In this document: piece by piece, positions 1 to 8,947 of the stretch | How the letters are laid out: every line of letters starts with the position of its first letter | Position numbering within the stretch: position 1 is the stretch's first letter | Source: Actinomadura luteofluorescens | GTDB taxonomy: Bacteria > Actinomycetota > Actinomycetes > Streptosporangiales > Streptosporangiaceae | NCBI RefSeq assembly: GCF_013409365.1 | Contig: NZ_JACCBA010000001.1 | Coordinates: forward strand, 1,240,001-1,304,000 | DNA length: 64,000 nucleotides | Direction: 5' to 3' | Translations under genes and position numbers: made by a program | The notes under the pieces: generated by a model | What the model was told of the DNA's origin: nothing | The model's input: the letters and a program-made list of their open reading frames with translations, nothing else | Databases searched by the model: none

Positions 1-99
1 TCGGCCGGGCTGCTGCTGCTGGCGTTCCTGCCGGCGCTGCTGCTGCCGCGCAAGAAGCCGCAGACCCCCGTGGTCGACGCGCCGATGCCGATGCACTAG
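1..99 (+). CDS. C-terminal end of a membrane transporter (partial)
   Basis: Only the last 32 codons lie in the window; the frame is open from base 1 to the TAG at 97-99. The visible part is a hydrophobic helix rich in Leu and Ala, followed by a basic tail (RKK) and a short polar end. This is how many 14-helix MFS drug exporters of the DHA2 (EmrB/QacA) type end, with the last helix followed by a positive cytoplasmic tail. The family call is an inference from this tail alone. A strong hairpin follows directly, so this is the end of its transcription unit. Confidence 0.5.
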   Translation, partial: SAGLLLLAFLPALLLPRKKPQTPVVDAPMPMH

Positions 100-116
100 A
101 ACGCCCCTGGCGCGTT

Positions 117-159
117 CCAAACCCCGGCCGGTCCCTGAGGGGCTCCGGCCGGGGTTTGG
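117..159. terminator. Bidirectional hairpin terminator
   Basis: A perfect 15-bp inverted repeat (117-131 with 145-159) encloses a 13-nt loop. The stem begins CCAAACCCCGG and ends CCGGGGTTTGG. It lies between two convergent genes, the transporter tail and the acyl-CoA synthetase, and can stop transcription from both sides. There is no long U tract, which is usual in high-GC actinomycetes. Confidence 0.8.
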
Positions 160-174
160 CCGTTCAGGGCCGCC

Positions 175-1711
175 TCAGGCCGTGGCAGGGCGATCGTCCG
201 CCCAGTACTCGTCCTTCAGCAGCCGCTTGTAGAGCTTGCCGGTCGGGTGCCGGGGCAGCTCGGCGCGGAAGTCGACCGAGCGCGGGCACTTGTAGTGGGC
301 GAGCCGGTCGCGGCAGTACGCGATCAGCTCGGCCTCCAGCGCGGGGCCCGCGTCGTCCATGGACGGCGGCTGGACGACGGCCTTGACCGCCTCCCCCATC
401 TCGGCGTCCGGGACGCCGAACACCGCGACGTCGGCGACCTTCGGATGCACCGCGAGGACGTTCTCGGCCTCCTGCGGGTAGATGTTCACCCCGCCGCTGA
501 TGATCATGTAGGCGCGCCGGTCGGTGAGGTGGAGGAAGCCGTCGGCGTCGACGTGGCCGACGTCGCCGAGGGTGGTCCAGCCGTGCCCCCAGGGGTCGCG
601 GGACGCGGCGGTCTTGGCCTCGTCGGCGTGGTACTCGAACTCGGGGCCGTTGCCGAAGTAGAGCGTGCCGGGCTCTCCCGGCGGCAGCTCCCGGCCCTCC
701 TCGTCGCAGACGTGGACCTCGCCGAGGATGGGGCGCCCGACGGTGCCCTTGTGGGCGAGCCAGTCCTCCGAGTTCGTGTAGACGAAGCAGTTGCCCTCGG
801 TGCCCGCGTAGTACTCGTGCAGGATCGGCCCCCACCAGGCGATCATCTGTTCCTTGACCGGGACGGGGCAGGGCGCGGCGGCGTGCACGGCGCAGCGCAG
901 CGACGACACGTCGTAGCGGGCGCGGGTCTCCTCCGGCAGCTTGAGCATCCGGATGAACATGGTCGGCACCCACTGGCTGTGGGTGACGCCGTACTTCTCG
1001 ATGGCGGCGAGGGGCCTGCTCGGCGTCGAACCTCTCCATCACGACGACGGTGGCGCCGAACCGGTGGAAGTTGAGCGAGTACCGCAGCGGCGCGGCGTGG
1101 TAGAGCGGCGCCGGGGAGAGGTAGACCGAGTCGGCGTCGGGCTGGAAGAGGAACGCCAGGAGCTGGTACAGCGTCCCGCCCTCGCCCATCGGCGCCTTGG
1201 ACAGGGCCGGTTTCACGCCCTTGGGGCGGCCGGTCGTGCCGGACGAGTAGAGCATGTCCGCGCCCTCGCACTCGTCCTCGATGGGCGTGGGCGGATGCCG
1301 GGCGACGCGCTCCTCGTAGGAGTCGTAGCCGGGGGCGGTGCCGCCGAGCATCAGGCGCAGCGGCACGTCCGGCGGCGACTGGGCGGCGGCCTCCATCGCG
1401 GCGCTGGCGATGAAGACCTTCGCCTCGCAGTTGGCCGCGATGTAGGCGAGCTCGTCGGGCTGGAGGCGCGAGCTGACGGCGGTGTAGTACAGCCCGGACC
1501 GCTGCGCGGCCCAGGCGACGGCCAGGTAGAGCGGATGGTTCTCCAGCATGAACGCGATGTGGTCCCCCGGGCGCAGCCCCTCCGCGCGGAGCAGCTGCGC
1601 GAGCCGGTTGGACTCCTCGTTCAGTTCCCGGAAGGTGACGACCCGCCCGGAGCCCGCCATGACCACGGCGGGCTTGTCGGGCGTCCGAGCGGCGATCTGC
1701 CCCAGGTGCAT
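175..1711 (-). pseudogene. Acyl-CoA synthetase (AMP-dependent), frameshifted
   Basis: The gene encodes an ANL-superfamily fatty-acid:CoA ligase that would activate a carboxylate as acyl-AMP and then acyl-CoA. The N-terminal part, from ATG 1711, carries the P-loop-like motif YSSGTTGRPKGVKP. The C-terminal part carries YYAGTEGN, the TLGDVGHVDADGFL adenylation motif and the catalytic lysine in PTGKLYKR. The two parts are in different frames. Translation leaves the correct frame after FDAEQA, near a run of four G at 1011-1014. Removing one of these bases restores a continuous protein of about 511 residues through LAAIEKYGVTHSQW. All core motifs are otherwise intact. This is either a recent mutation or a one-base sequencing error. 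The 3' end faces the terminator at 117-159. Confidence 0.85.
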
Positions 1712-1768
1712 GGCCGCAACCTACCTGGCCGGACCGGTAAATGGAATCCCGTTCGGTTTGCCGGCGGA

Positions 1769-1999
1769 TCAGACGAGCATGTGGTCGAAGTCACCGTCCT
1801 TGGCTCCCCCGACGAACGCCTCCACCTCCTCGCGCGTGTAGACGAGGATCGCTCCCTCGGGGTCCCTGGAGTTGCGCACGGCGATCTCCCCGTTGGGGAG
1901 TTCCGCCATCTCGACGCAGTTGCCGGACGGGTTGCTTCGCCGGCTCTTCTGCCAGACGAGCCCGCCGACCCGGACGTCCGACATGTGGTGGCCGTCCAT
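1769..1999 (-). CDS. DUF397 domain protein
   Basis: This small 76-residue protein carries the DUF397 signature: WQKSRRSNPSGNCVEMAEL, then VRNSRDPEGAILVYT and a C-terminal EVEAFV helix. DUF397 proteins are typical of actinomycetes. They usually sit beside an XRE-type DNA-binding protein (DUF5753) and a histidine-kinase-like ATPase, in loci linked to development or antibiotic control in Streptomyces. Here the ATPase is divergent (2195-2821) but no XRE gene is present. I chose ATG 1999 because a GGGGG Shine-Dalgarno sequence lies about 6 bases upstream; an in-frame ATG at 1984 is an alternative. The biochemical role of DUF397 is unknown. Confidence 0.85.
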   Translation of the reverse strand: MDGHHMSDVRVGGLVWQKSRRSNPSGNCVEMAELPNGEIAVRNSRDPEGAILVYTREEVEAFVGGAKDGDFDHMLV

Positions 2000-2076
2000 C
2001 TTTGCCCCCTTTAGGCGTCTCGGCCCCCCTGTCCCGGGAGACCGCGATCTCGCCCCACCCCACACCATGGTACGAG

Positions 2077-2124
2077 ATGCACGTGCATTCGTTCTTGCAT
2101 TGGTTCATGCAGACGGTCTTGCAT
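2077..2124. promoter_or_regulatory. Palindrome and repeated TCTTGCAT boxes in a divergent promoter region
   Basis: Between the divergent DUF397 and ATPase genes lies a perfect 12-bp palindrome, ATGCACGTGCAT (2077-2088). It is followed by two copies of TCTTGCAT at 2093-2100 and 2117-2124, whose starts are 24 bp apart. The segment is less GC-rich than its surroundings. The spacing and position suggest operator sites for a regulator of both genes. The second TTGCAT could also act as a -35 element for the ATPase gene, but no clear -10 is seen. Confidence 0.45.
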
Positions 2125-2194
2125 CTGCACGACTTGGGGAGCAAGATAGCGAACGCTCGCCGGTGACCAACCCGCACGCCTCTGAGGTTTGACC

Positions 2195-2821
2195 ATGACC
2201 GTTGACCAGGCAGACGACGTCGCAGCCCCCGCCGCCACGGGGGGCGGGCGGCCACGGCACTTCTCGGCCGTCCGCACGCCCTGGCCGGACGCCCCGCCGA
2301 TGACGCTCGGCTCGAACGTCCCCGCGGAGGCCGCACGCGGCCCGGCCGCGGCCCCCGGCCTCGCCGGACTCTGGCCGGCCCCGCACGCGGGCACGCCGCG
2401 CACGGCCCGCCGGGTGCTCCCGGCGGAGATCACCGCACCCCGGTCGGCGCGCGAGTTCACCCAGGTCACCCTGGACGCGTGGGGCCTGGCGGACGACGCC
2501 GGGGACGTGGTCGTCGCCGTGTCGGAGCTGGTGACCAACGCGCTGCGCCACGGCCTGGAGGGCCTGCCCCAGCCGCTGCCGCTGTGCCCCATCCAGCTCG
2601 TGCTGATCGGCCACCCGAGGCGGCTGGTCGTGTCGGTGACCGACCCGGGCGCTCGCGCGCCCGAGCCGGTGCCGACCGAACCCGACCGCTGCGCCGAGGG
2701 CGGTCGCGGCCTCGTCGTCGTCGGCGCGGTCAGCGACTCGTGGGGCTGGGCGCGCCTGGCGACCGGCGGTAAGGCGGTCTGGGCCGCCTTCGACCTGCGG
2801 TTCAGCTCTCCAGTCCGCTAA
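2195..2821 (+). CDS. ATP-binding protein of the RsbW-like HATPase family
   Basis: This 208-residue cytoplasmic protein has a disordered Ala/Pro-rich N-terminal half and a C-terminal HATPase_c_2 domain. The ATP-binding boxes are visible: the N box [12 protein letters not shown], the G1 box VTDPGARAP and the G2 region [17 protein letters not shown]. Such proteins resemble anti-sigma-factor kinases but lack a phosphoacceptor histidine. In actinomycetes they accompany DUF397 and XRE regulators. ATG 2195 is preceded by TGAGG at 7 bases; the TTG two codons earlier is less likely. The last 20 bases overlap the end of the convergent otsA. The partner protein is unknown. Confidence 0.85.
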   Translation: MTVDQADDVAAPAATGGGRPRHFSAVRTPWPDAPPMTLGSNVPAEAARGPAAAPGLAGLWPAPHAGTPRTARRVLPAEITAPRSAREFTQVTLDAWGLADDAGDVVVAVSELVTNALRHGLEGLPQPLPLCPIQLVLIGHPRRLVVSVTDPGARAPEPVPTEPDRCAEGGRGLVVVGAVSDSWGWARLATGGKAVWAAFDLRFSSPVR

Positions 2822-4235
2822 CGACCTGCTCCGCGGTGGCCTGGCGCGCCGGATTCTCCAGCTCGCTGAGGAACTCCTGCGCCCACCGGTCCACGTCATG
2901 CTCGATGACGCGGCGGCGCATGACGCGCATGCGCCGCGCCTGCTCGGCGGGCTCGGCGTTCAGCGCGGCCATCAGCGTCCCCTTCAGGCCGTCGATGTCG
3001 TAGGGGTTGACCTGGAAGGCGCCGCGCTTGAGCTCGGCGGCGGCCCCGGTGAACTCGCTGAGCACGAGCGCGCCCCGCAGGTCCTTGCGGCAGGCCACGT
3101 ACTCCTTGGCGACCAGGTTCATGCCGTCGCGCAGCGGGGTCACCACCATCACGTCCGCCGCGAGGTACAGCGCGGCCAGCTCGGGGCGGTCATACGAGCT
3201 GTGCAGGTAGTGGATGACCGGAAACCCGATCTCGCCGTGCTCGCCGTTGATCCGCCCGACCAGCTGCTCGATCTCCTCCCGCAGCAGCTGGTACTGCTCG
3301 ACGCGCTCCCGGCTCGGCGTCGCGATCTGCACGAACACCGCCTGCCCCGGTTTGATGTGGCCCTCTGCGACCAGCTCCCCGAAGGCCTGGAGCCGCTGCG
3401 TGATGCCCTTGGTGTAGTCGAGGCGGTCGACGCCCAGCAGCACGGTGGCGTCGCCGAGGTCGGTGCGGATCTCCTGCGCCCGCTCCAGGACGTCCTCGCG
3501 CCCGACCAGGTCGTTCAGCTCGCCCACGTCCACCGAGATGGGGAACGCCCGGGCACGCACGACGCGGTCGTCCCAGAAGACGTTCTGCTTGGAGAACCGG
3601 GCGTCCAGGAGCCGCCGGCAGAGCCGCACGAAGTTCGCCGCCGCCCCGGGAAGCTGGAAGCCGACCAGGTCGGCGCCGAGCAGCCCCTCCAGGATCCGCC
3701 GCCGCCACGGCAGCTGCCAGAACAGCTCCACCGGCGGGAAGGGGATGTGCAGGAAGAAGCCGATCCGCAGGTCGGGACGCAGCTCACGGAGCATCTGCGG
3801 CACGAGCTGGAGCTGGTAGTCCTGCACCCAGACGATGGCTTCCTTCGAGGCGACCTTCGCCGCCGCCTCGGCGAAGCGCCGGTTGACTTGGACATAGGCG
3901 TCCCACATCGCCCGGTCGTAGACGGGCGTGGCGACGACGTCGTGGTAGAGCGGCCACAGCGTGGCGTTCGAGAAGCCTTCGTAGTAGAGCTCCACCTCCC
4001 GCGCGGACTGCGCGATGGGGTGCAGCGACATGCCGTCCTCCTCGAACGGCTCCAGTTCCTCGTCCGGCGCGCCCGTCCAGCCGATCCAGGTGCCCTGCCT
4101 GCGCCTCATCACCGGGGCGATCGCGCTGACCAGTCCGCCCGGACTGCGCCGCCAGCGCGGGACGCCGTCGGCTCCGACGTTCCGGTCCACCGGCAACCGG
4201 TTGGCCACCACAACGAACTCACTACCGCGCGACAC
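2802..4235 (-). CDS. otsA: Trehalose-6-phosphate synthase
   Basis: The enzyme transfers glucose from a nucleotide sugar to glucose-6-phosphate to make trehalose-6-phosphate, an osmoprotectant and cell-wall sugar precursor. At 477 residues it has the normal GT20 length. Visible features are the N-terminal [11 protein letters not shown] and GGLVSAIAP segments that form the phosphosugar pocket, [12 protein letters not shown], the [12 protein letters not shown] motif with the conserved Arg and Lys, and [14 protein letters not shown], which binds the donor nucleotide. No trehalose-phosphatase gene is adjacent, so otsB must lie elsewhere. The 3' end overlaps the convergent ATPase gene by 20 bp. Confidence 0.95.
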   Translation of the reverse strand: MSRGSEFVVVANRLPVDRNVGADGVPRWRRSPGGLVSAIAPVMRRRQGTWIGWTGAPDEELEPFEEDGMSLHPIAQSAREVELYYEGFSNATLWPLYHDVVATPVYDRAMWDAYVQVNRRFAEAAAKVASKEAIVWVQDYQLQLVPQMLRELRPDLRIGFFLHIPFPPVELFWQLPWRRRILEGLLGADLVGFQLPGAAANFVRLCRRLLDARFSKQNVFWDDRVVRARAFPISVDVGELNDLVGREDVLERAQEIRTDLGDATVLLGVDRLDYTKGITQRLQAFGELVAEGHIKPGQAVFVQIATPSRERVEQYQLLREEIEQLVGRINGEHGEIGFPVIHYLHSSYDRPELAALYLAADVMVVTPLRDGMNLVAKEYVACRKDLRGALVLSEFTGAAAELKRGAFQVNPYDIDGLKGTLMAALNAEPAEQARRMRVMRRRVIEHDVDRWAQEFLSELENPARQATAEQVVSGLES

Positions 4236-4457
4236 TCTGCGACCCGCCTCTCCAGGAAACTCTCAGCGCTCACTCATGCCCACAAACGGCCAACGGGAAC
4301 ATCTTGTCATTTCGACGCAAAGGACCCGAAGCCCGCAAAGGACGAAGTCAGGCGGGCGGGGCGGCCTGGAGGCGGGATTGGATCGGGCCATATTCCTTTC
4401 CCGGCAGGTGACCCCTGTTGATGCAGGAGTCACGCGGCGCGGGCGGCGGAAGTCAAA

Positions 4458-4473
4458 AGTGACCCAGATCACA
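4458..4473. promoter_or_regulatory. CRP-like operator in the otsA / flavoprotein intergenic region
   Basis: The 319-bp gap between the divergent otsA and the flavoprotein gene holds AGTGA-CCCAGA-TCACA. This matches the CRP/FNR-family consensus TGTGA-N6-TCACA at all but one of the ten arm bases. It lies about 82 bp upstream of the GTG at 4555 and about 220 bp from the otsA start, a suitable position to control the flavoprotein gene. I saw nothing else convincing in the gap. Confidence 0.4.
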
Positions 4474-4554
4474 CTCGCGGACGCCCCGGCGCCCGGCGCC
4501 GCGCCGGGCTAACGTGACCGGAGGGGGAGACCACCGGCCGGGGGGAGCATCGCT

Positions 4555-5658
4555 GTGCGCGACTTCGGGGGGATCATCGAACGCTCGCCCGCGCGGGTCG
4601 TCCGGCCGGAGTCGGCGCGGGAGGCCGCGGCGGCGATCCGCGAGGCCGCCGCGCAGGGCCTGGAGCCGGTGCCGCGCGGCCTCGGGCACTCCACCTACGG
4701 GCAGTCGCTGACATCGGGCGTCTCGATCGACCTCGGCGGGCTGGCGGGCGTGCGCGACGTCGGCCCGGACCGCGCGGTCGTCGGCGCGGGGACGAGCTGG
4801 CGCGCGGTTCTCGCCGCGACGCTGCCGCTCGGGCTGACCCCGCCCGTCCTGACCGACCACCTCGACGTCACCGTCGGCGGAACGGTCTCCGCGGGCGGCA
4901 TCGGCGGGACCTCCCACCGGTACGGGACGCAGGCCGAGAACGTCCTCGCGCTGGAGGTCGTCGTGGACGGGGAGCCCGTGACCTGCTCCCCCGGCGTCCG
5001 CCCGGACGTGTTCGACGCGGTCCGCGGCGGGCTGGGCCGGCACGGCGTCATCACCGCGGCGACGCTGCGGCTCGTCCCGGCGCCGGACCGGGTGCTGAGC
5101 TGCACGGTCCCGTGCCGGGACGCCGCTGACCTCCTGCGCGTCCAGCGCGAGACGGCGGCCGAGCACATCGCGGGCCGGGTCAAGCCCTCGGAGGACGGCT
5201 GGGCGTACGAGGCCAAGGCCGTCCTGTACGGGCCGGGCGAGCCCCCCGCCGGCACGGCGGAGACCGAGGAGCTCTCCTACGCCGACTTCGCCGACCGGAT
5301 GCGTCCCGACGTGGAGGAGCTGATCGCGCTCGGCGAGTGGGCGCGCCCGCACCCGTGGGGCATCGTCCTGCTGCCCGGCGCCGCGGCCGCGGCGGTGATC
5401 GGATCGACGGTCGCCGGCATGACCGCGGCGGACATCGGCCTCGGCGGCCTCATCGTGGTCAAGGCGCTGCGGGTCGGCCATGTCCCGATGCTCGCGGCGC
5501 CGGGCGACCCCGTGCTGTTCGGCATGCTGCGCACCGCCTCGCCGGGATGCGCGTCCGTCGCGGAGATGCTCGCCGCCAACCGGGCCCTGCTCGACCGCGC
5601 CGAGGAGGTCGGCGGGGTCCGCTACGCCGTCGACTCGGTCCCGCCGGCGACGGGGTAG
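4555..5658 (+). CDS. FAD-linked oxidoreductase, cytokinin-dehydrogenase-like
   Basis: This 367-residue flavoprotein has an N-terminal FAD-binding PCMH domain. It carries the GLGHSTYGQS segment, in which the His of GHS is the covalent FAD attachment residue in cytokinin dehydrogenases. It also carries the TVGGTVSAGGIGGTSHRYG loop typical of that group, and HPWGIVLL in the second half resembles the conserved HPW segment. The family oxidises isopentenyl side chains of adenine derivatives, but bacterial relatives have varied substrates, so activity is not certain. It is somewhat short for the family because the C-terminal substrate cap is reduced. The GTG at 4555 has a GGGGAG site 8 bases upstream. 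The 3' end overlaps the convergent HD gene by 37 bp. Confidence 0.8.
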   Translation: MRDFGGIIERSPARVVRPESAREAAAAIREAAAQGLEPVPRGLGHSTYGQSLTSGVSIDLGGLAGVRDVGPDRAVVGAGTSWRAVLAATLPLGLTPPVLTDHLDVTVGGTVSAGGIGGTSHRYGTQAENVLALEVVVDGEPVTCSPGVRPDVFDAVRGGLGRHGVITAATLRLVPAPDRVLSCTVPCRDAADLLRVQRETAAEHIAGRVKPSEDGWAYEAKAVLYGPGEPPAGTAETEELSYADFADRMRPDVEELIALGEWARPHPWGIVLLPGAAAAAVIGSTVAGMTAADIGLGGLIVVKALRVGHVPMLAAPGDPVLFGMLRTASPGCASVAEMLAANRALLDRAEEVGGVRYAVDSVPPATG

Positions 5659-6224
5659 GCGGACTGGAAGGCGAGGCGCCGGTCGGCCCCCGCGGCGATC
5701 CGGTCGCAGGCGTCGTCGAGGTCCATGAACTCCTCCCACTCCGCCCGGCCGGACGCGGCGGCGAGCACCTCCACGAGCCGCTGTTCGAGTTCGGAGAGGC
5801 GCTCGCCCTTCCAGATCGCGTCGGCGAGGCTGACGAGCAGGTCGTCGATGCCGATGCCGGGCTCGTCCCAGGACGCGTGGGTGCGGGCGAAGCGCGCGAG
5901 CCGCTCCTCCACGCCCCGCTCCCGGAGCAGGGCGTGCCCGGCGCGCTCGTGCTCGGCGCCCGGGCCGGACAGCTCGGCCGGGTGCAGCGCCTTGCCGATG
6001 TCGTGGGTGGCCGCGCCGAACAGCACGGCCTCCGCGTCCACGGCGAGGCCGGGGTGGTGCTCTCGCGCCCAGCCGACGAGCTCGGCGGCCACGTCGTGGA
6101 CGGCCCGCAGATGGGCGGCCAGGCGGGGCGGGGCGTCGAGATCCTCCAGGAGGCGGGCGGCCCGCTCCGGCAGCGGACGGAGCCCGGGTTCGGTCAGCGC
6201 GCGGCGCAGGATCGGGGAGGGCAT
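5622..6224 (-). CDS. HD-domain phosphohydrolase-like protein
   Basis: This 200-residue soluble protein has HD-domain metal ligands: a His in LRAVHDVA, the HD pair in AATHDIGK and a later conserved Asp in VSLADAIWKGERL. HD proteins are metal-dependent phosphohydrolases that act on nucleotides or phosphate esters; the substrate here is not evident. A family of actinobacterial HD proteins with THDIGK and ADxxWKG motifs fits this layout. It lies 28 bases after the YbaK-type gene on the same strand, and the two are probably cotranscribed. Confidence 0.8.
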   Translation of the reverse strand: MPSPILRRALTEPGLRPLPERAARLLEDLDAPPRLAAHLRAVHDVAAELVGWAREHHPGLAVDAEAVLFGAATHDIGKALHPAELSGPGAEHERAGHALLRERGVEERLARFARTHASWDEPGIGIDDLLVSLADAIWKGERLSELEQRLVEVLAAASGRAEWEEFMDLDDACDRIAAGADRRLAFQSAYPVAGGTESTA

Positions 6225-6252
6225 CCCGGCACCGTAGCGCCTCCCGGCCCCC

Positions 6253-6771
6253 TCACCGCGCCAGCGCGATGACCTCCGCCCCGGGGAGCCCGGTGAGGGC
6301 CTTGCCCGGTAGGAGGATCTTGGATTTCCGCAGGCCGCTGCCGATGACGACCTGCGGGGCGGCGGCGACGGCCTCGTCCACGAGGATCGGCCAGCCCGCG
6401 GGGAGGCCGACGGGGGTGATGCCGCCGTACTCCATGCCGGTCAGGGACGTGGCGTCGGCCATCGGGGCGAAGGAGACCTTCCGGGCGCCCAGGTGCTTGC
6501 GGACCACGCCGTTGACGTCGGCGCGGCCGGTGGCGAGGACCATGCAGGCGGCGTAGGAGACCTCGCCGCCGCGCTTGGCGGCGACGACGACGCAGTTGGC
6601 GCTCACGTCGAGCGGGACGCCGTAGCGCTCGCAGAACGCCGCCGTGTCGGCGAGGTCCGGGTCGATCTCGGCGGCCTGCGCGCCGGGAACGCCGCCGGTC
6701 GCCGCGGCCACCGGATCCGCCAGCAGGCCGCTCCGTTCGTTCACCGGTCCCCAGTCGAGCGTGCCGACCAT
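6253..6771 (-). CDS. YbaK/ProX-type aminoacyl-tRNA deacylase
   Basis: The 172-residue protein is a single YbaK/EbsC domain. Members hydrolyse mischarged aminoacyl-tRNA, such as Cys-tRNA(Pro) or Ala-tRNA(Pro), in trans. Family features include the invariant Lys in VVVAAKRGGEVSYAACMV, the central GARKVSFAP segment, and the glycine-rich EYGGITPVGLP and VIGSGLRKSKILLPG loops near the C terminus. Which tRNA it edits cannot be read from sequence. It is the first gene of a probable two-gene unit with the HD protein and is divergent from the FadR regulator at 6873. Confidence 0.88.
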   Translation of the reverse strand: MVGTLDWGPVNERSGLLADPVAAATGGVPGAQAAEIDPDLADTAAFCERYGVPLDVSANCVVVAAKRGGEVSYAACMVLATGRADVNGVVRKHLGARKVSFAPMADATSLTGMEYGGITPVGLPAGWPILVDEAVAAAPQVVIGSGLRKSKILLPGKALTGLPGAEVIALAR

Positions 6772-6872
6772 GTCTCATCCCCTCTCGTGATGCCCCCACC
6801 CTGCCACGGTCTTGACGGCGGGACCGCGCTCGTGGTCCAGTGGCTCATCCACTCGACCTCTGGAGGTCATCG

Positions 6873-7565
6873 GTGCCGCCCACCCCGATCCCCCGCGACA
6901 CGGTCGTCGACGCGCTCGTCGACCGGCTGCGCGACGACGTGCTCGGCGGCCGCTACCCGCCCGGCTCATACCTGCCGCCGGAGCGGGACCTCGCCGCCGG
7001 CTACGCGGTCACCCGGACGTCGCTCAAGCACGCCATCGTCCGGCTCGCGCAGGCCGGGCTGCTGGAGACGCGGCACGGCGTCGGGACGCGGGTCCGCGAC
7101 TACGAGCGGCTGGGCGGGCCCGAACTGCTGCCGATGCTGGTCAGCACCGTCGGAACGGCCTGGATGGCGGAGATCTTCGAGGTGCGGCGCGAGGTCGGCG
7201 CGCAGGTCGCGGCCAAGGCGGCGATCCACGCCACCGGCGAGCAGCGGGCCCGGCTGCGGGAGCTGGCCGCGCGGGTAAGGGACGCCGCCGGAGGCGACGA
7301 GGCCCAGCTGGCCGAGTGCGAGGTCCACCGGGTCATCGCCGCGGCCACCGGCAACCGGGTCTACGGGTTCATGGTCAACGCCCTGCTCAACGCCTACCTC
7401 GCCGTCCGGGAGGGCTTCACGCACGCGTTCGCCGACCCGCCGGCGGCCGCGGACCGGCTCGCGCCCCTGGTCGAGGCGCTGTGCGACGGCGACGCCGCGC
7501 GGGCGCGCGAGGCGGCGGGCGCGTACTTCACCGAGACCGAGGCGATCATGCGGGGCTCGCGATGA
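6873..7565 (+). CDS. GntR-family regulator, FadR subfamily
   Basis: This 230-residue transcription factor has an N-terminal winged helix (VVDALVDRLRDDVLGGRYPPG, then the RDLAAGYAVTRTSLKHAI recognition region and GLLETRHGVGTRV wing). An all-helical FadR C-terminal effector domain carries typical EVRREVGAQVAAKAA and metal- or ligand-binding His positions (CEVHRVIAAATGN). FadR regulators sense acyl-CoA or organic acids. GTG 6873 has TGGAGG 6 bases upstream and is preferred to the longer start at 6840. The stop overlaps the next gene in an ATGA arrangement, so it controls and is cotranscribed with the unknown protein and the GMC oxidoreductase. Confidence 0.9.
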   Translation: MPPTPIPRDTVVDALVDRLRDDVLGGRYPPGSYLPPERDLAAGYAVTRTSLKHAIVRLAQAGLLETRHGVGTRVRDYERLGGPELLPMLVSTVGTAWMAEIFEVRREVGAQVAAKAAIHATGEQRARLRELAARVRDAAGGDEAQLAECEVHRVIAAATGNRVYGFMVNALLNAYLAVREGFTHAFADPPAAADRLAPLVEALCDGDAARAREAAGAYFTETEAIMRGSR

Positions 7566-8947
7566 GCGCGCGGCGCACGGTCTTCGGCGAGGTGATGGAG
7601 GGGTCGCTGCGGCTCGCCGGAGAGGACCGCGACCGCCCGATGCGGCTGGAGCTGACCGCCGACCTGCCGGGCGTGCTGCGCCCCTGGGGCGATGCGGAGG
7701 GGGCGCTGACCGGACGCGTCCGCGTGCCGGACTGGGCGGACGACCCGGCGGCGTCCGGGCGGCTGCGGGTGGCGCCCGTCGCGGCACGCCGGATCCGCTA
7801 CACGCTGGGCTTCACCGCCGGCGACGGGCGGCGGCTGCGCCTGGACGGCTGGAAGACCGTCACCCCGCGCCGCCCCGTCCGGTCGATGACGTTCCTGCCG
7901 CTCACGGTCACCGACGAGGACGGAGCCGTGGTCGGTGAGGCGCGGCTGCGCTTCGACCTGCGCCGCGACCTCGTCCGCTTCCTCGGCGGCTTCCGGTTCC
8001 CCGGACCCGATCCCATGCGGTCGCGCTGGCGCGGGCAGGCCGGGCGGCTGGAAGTCTGGTACACGACGCTGACCGACCCGGCGACCGGGACGGGCGTGTG
8101 GATCCACCACGAGCTGGTCGCGCCGGAGCGGGGCGCGGCGGACGCGGGCGCGGCGCGGGCACACGGGTGGGCCGCCGTCTTCCCGCCCGGCGAGGCGCCG
8201 GTGCTCGCCCGGTTCGGCCCGGAGAGGTGGAGTCCCCCGGCGGACGCCGCGTTCGCCGCCGGGCCCGTCGAGCAGGCCGACGGACGTCTCACCGGAACGG
8301 CCGGGGACGTCGGCTGGGACCTGCGCGAGAAGGGAGGCGGCCCGCCCCTCTACACGTTCCCGCGCTGGGCGTGGGAGTCGGAGCTGCTGCCCGCCGCGCA
8401 GATCGTTCCGAGGCCGGCCGCGACGTACGACGGCACGGTGCGGTTCGGCGACCGCGTCCTCGAACTGGACGCCGCACCCGGCGCGTCCGCCCGCATCTAC
8501 GGGCACGGGAACGCGCGGCGCTGGGCGTGGCTGCACGCCGACCTCGGCGGCGGCGACGTGTGCGAGATCGTGGCGGCGGTCTCGACGCGTCCGGGGATGA
8601 ACCGGCTCCCCCCGCTGCCGTTCGTCCGGTTCCGGGTGGACGGCGCCGACCTGGCCTCAGGCGATCCGCTGCTCGCGGCGCTGCGGCTGCGGGCCGACAT
8701 CGGCCTGCCGGTCTGGACGGTCCACGGCCGCCTCGGCGACCGGCGCGTCCACGTGCGGGTGACGCTGCCGCCCGGGGAGACCGTCTCGGTCGACTACGCC
8801 GACCCGGACGGCGCCCCGGCCGTCTGCCACAACTCCGAGCGCGCCGACGTCCGGATCGTGCTGGCCCGGCGCGCCGGGCGCGGCTGGGAGACCGAGCGCG
8901 CATGGCGGCTGGACGGCACCGGGCACGCGGAGGTGGGGCTGCGGTGA
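7562..8947 (+). CDS. Conserved protein of unknown function, partner of a GMC oxidoreductase
   Basis: This 461-residue protein has no signal peptide, membrane helix or catalytic motif that I recognise. It is rich in beta-strand-like segments and Arg/Asp. Two stretches resemble repeated units: an N-terminal part with RPMRLELTADLPG and a C-terminal part with TFPRWAWESELLPAAQ and YGHGNARRWAWLHADL. The start and stop overlap both neighbours by four bases (ATGA and GTGA), so translation is coupled to the FadR regulator and the GMC oxidoreductase. As I recall, mycobacteria have a similar trio (the Rv0494-Rv0492c region), which suggests a conserved function in lipid or sterol-like metabolism. That function is inferred from context. 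Confidence 0.75.
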   Translation: MSARRTVFGEVMEGSLRLAGEDRDRPMRLELTADLPGVLRPWGDAEGALTGRVRVPDWADDPAASGRLRVAPVAARRIRYTLGFTAGDGRRLRLDGWKTVTPRRPVRSMTFLPLTVTDEDGAVVGEARLRFDLRRDLVRFLGGFRFPGPDPMRSRWRGQAGRLEVWYTTLTDPATGTGVWIHHELVAPERGAADAGAARAHGWAAVFPPGEAPVLARFGPERWSPPADAAFAAGPVEQADGRLTGTAGDVGWDLREKGGGPPLYTFPRWAWESELLPAAQIVPRPAATYDGTVRFGDRVLELDAAPGASARIYGHGNARRWAWLHADLGGGDVCEIVAAVSTRPGMNRLPPLPFVRFRVDGADLASGDPLLAALRLRADIGLPVWTVHGRLGDRRVHVRVTLPPGETVSVDYADPDGAPAVCHNSERADVRIVLARRAGRGWETERAWRLDGTGHAEVGLR

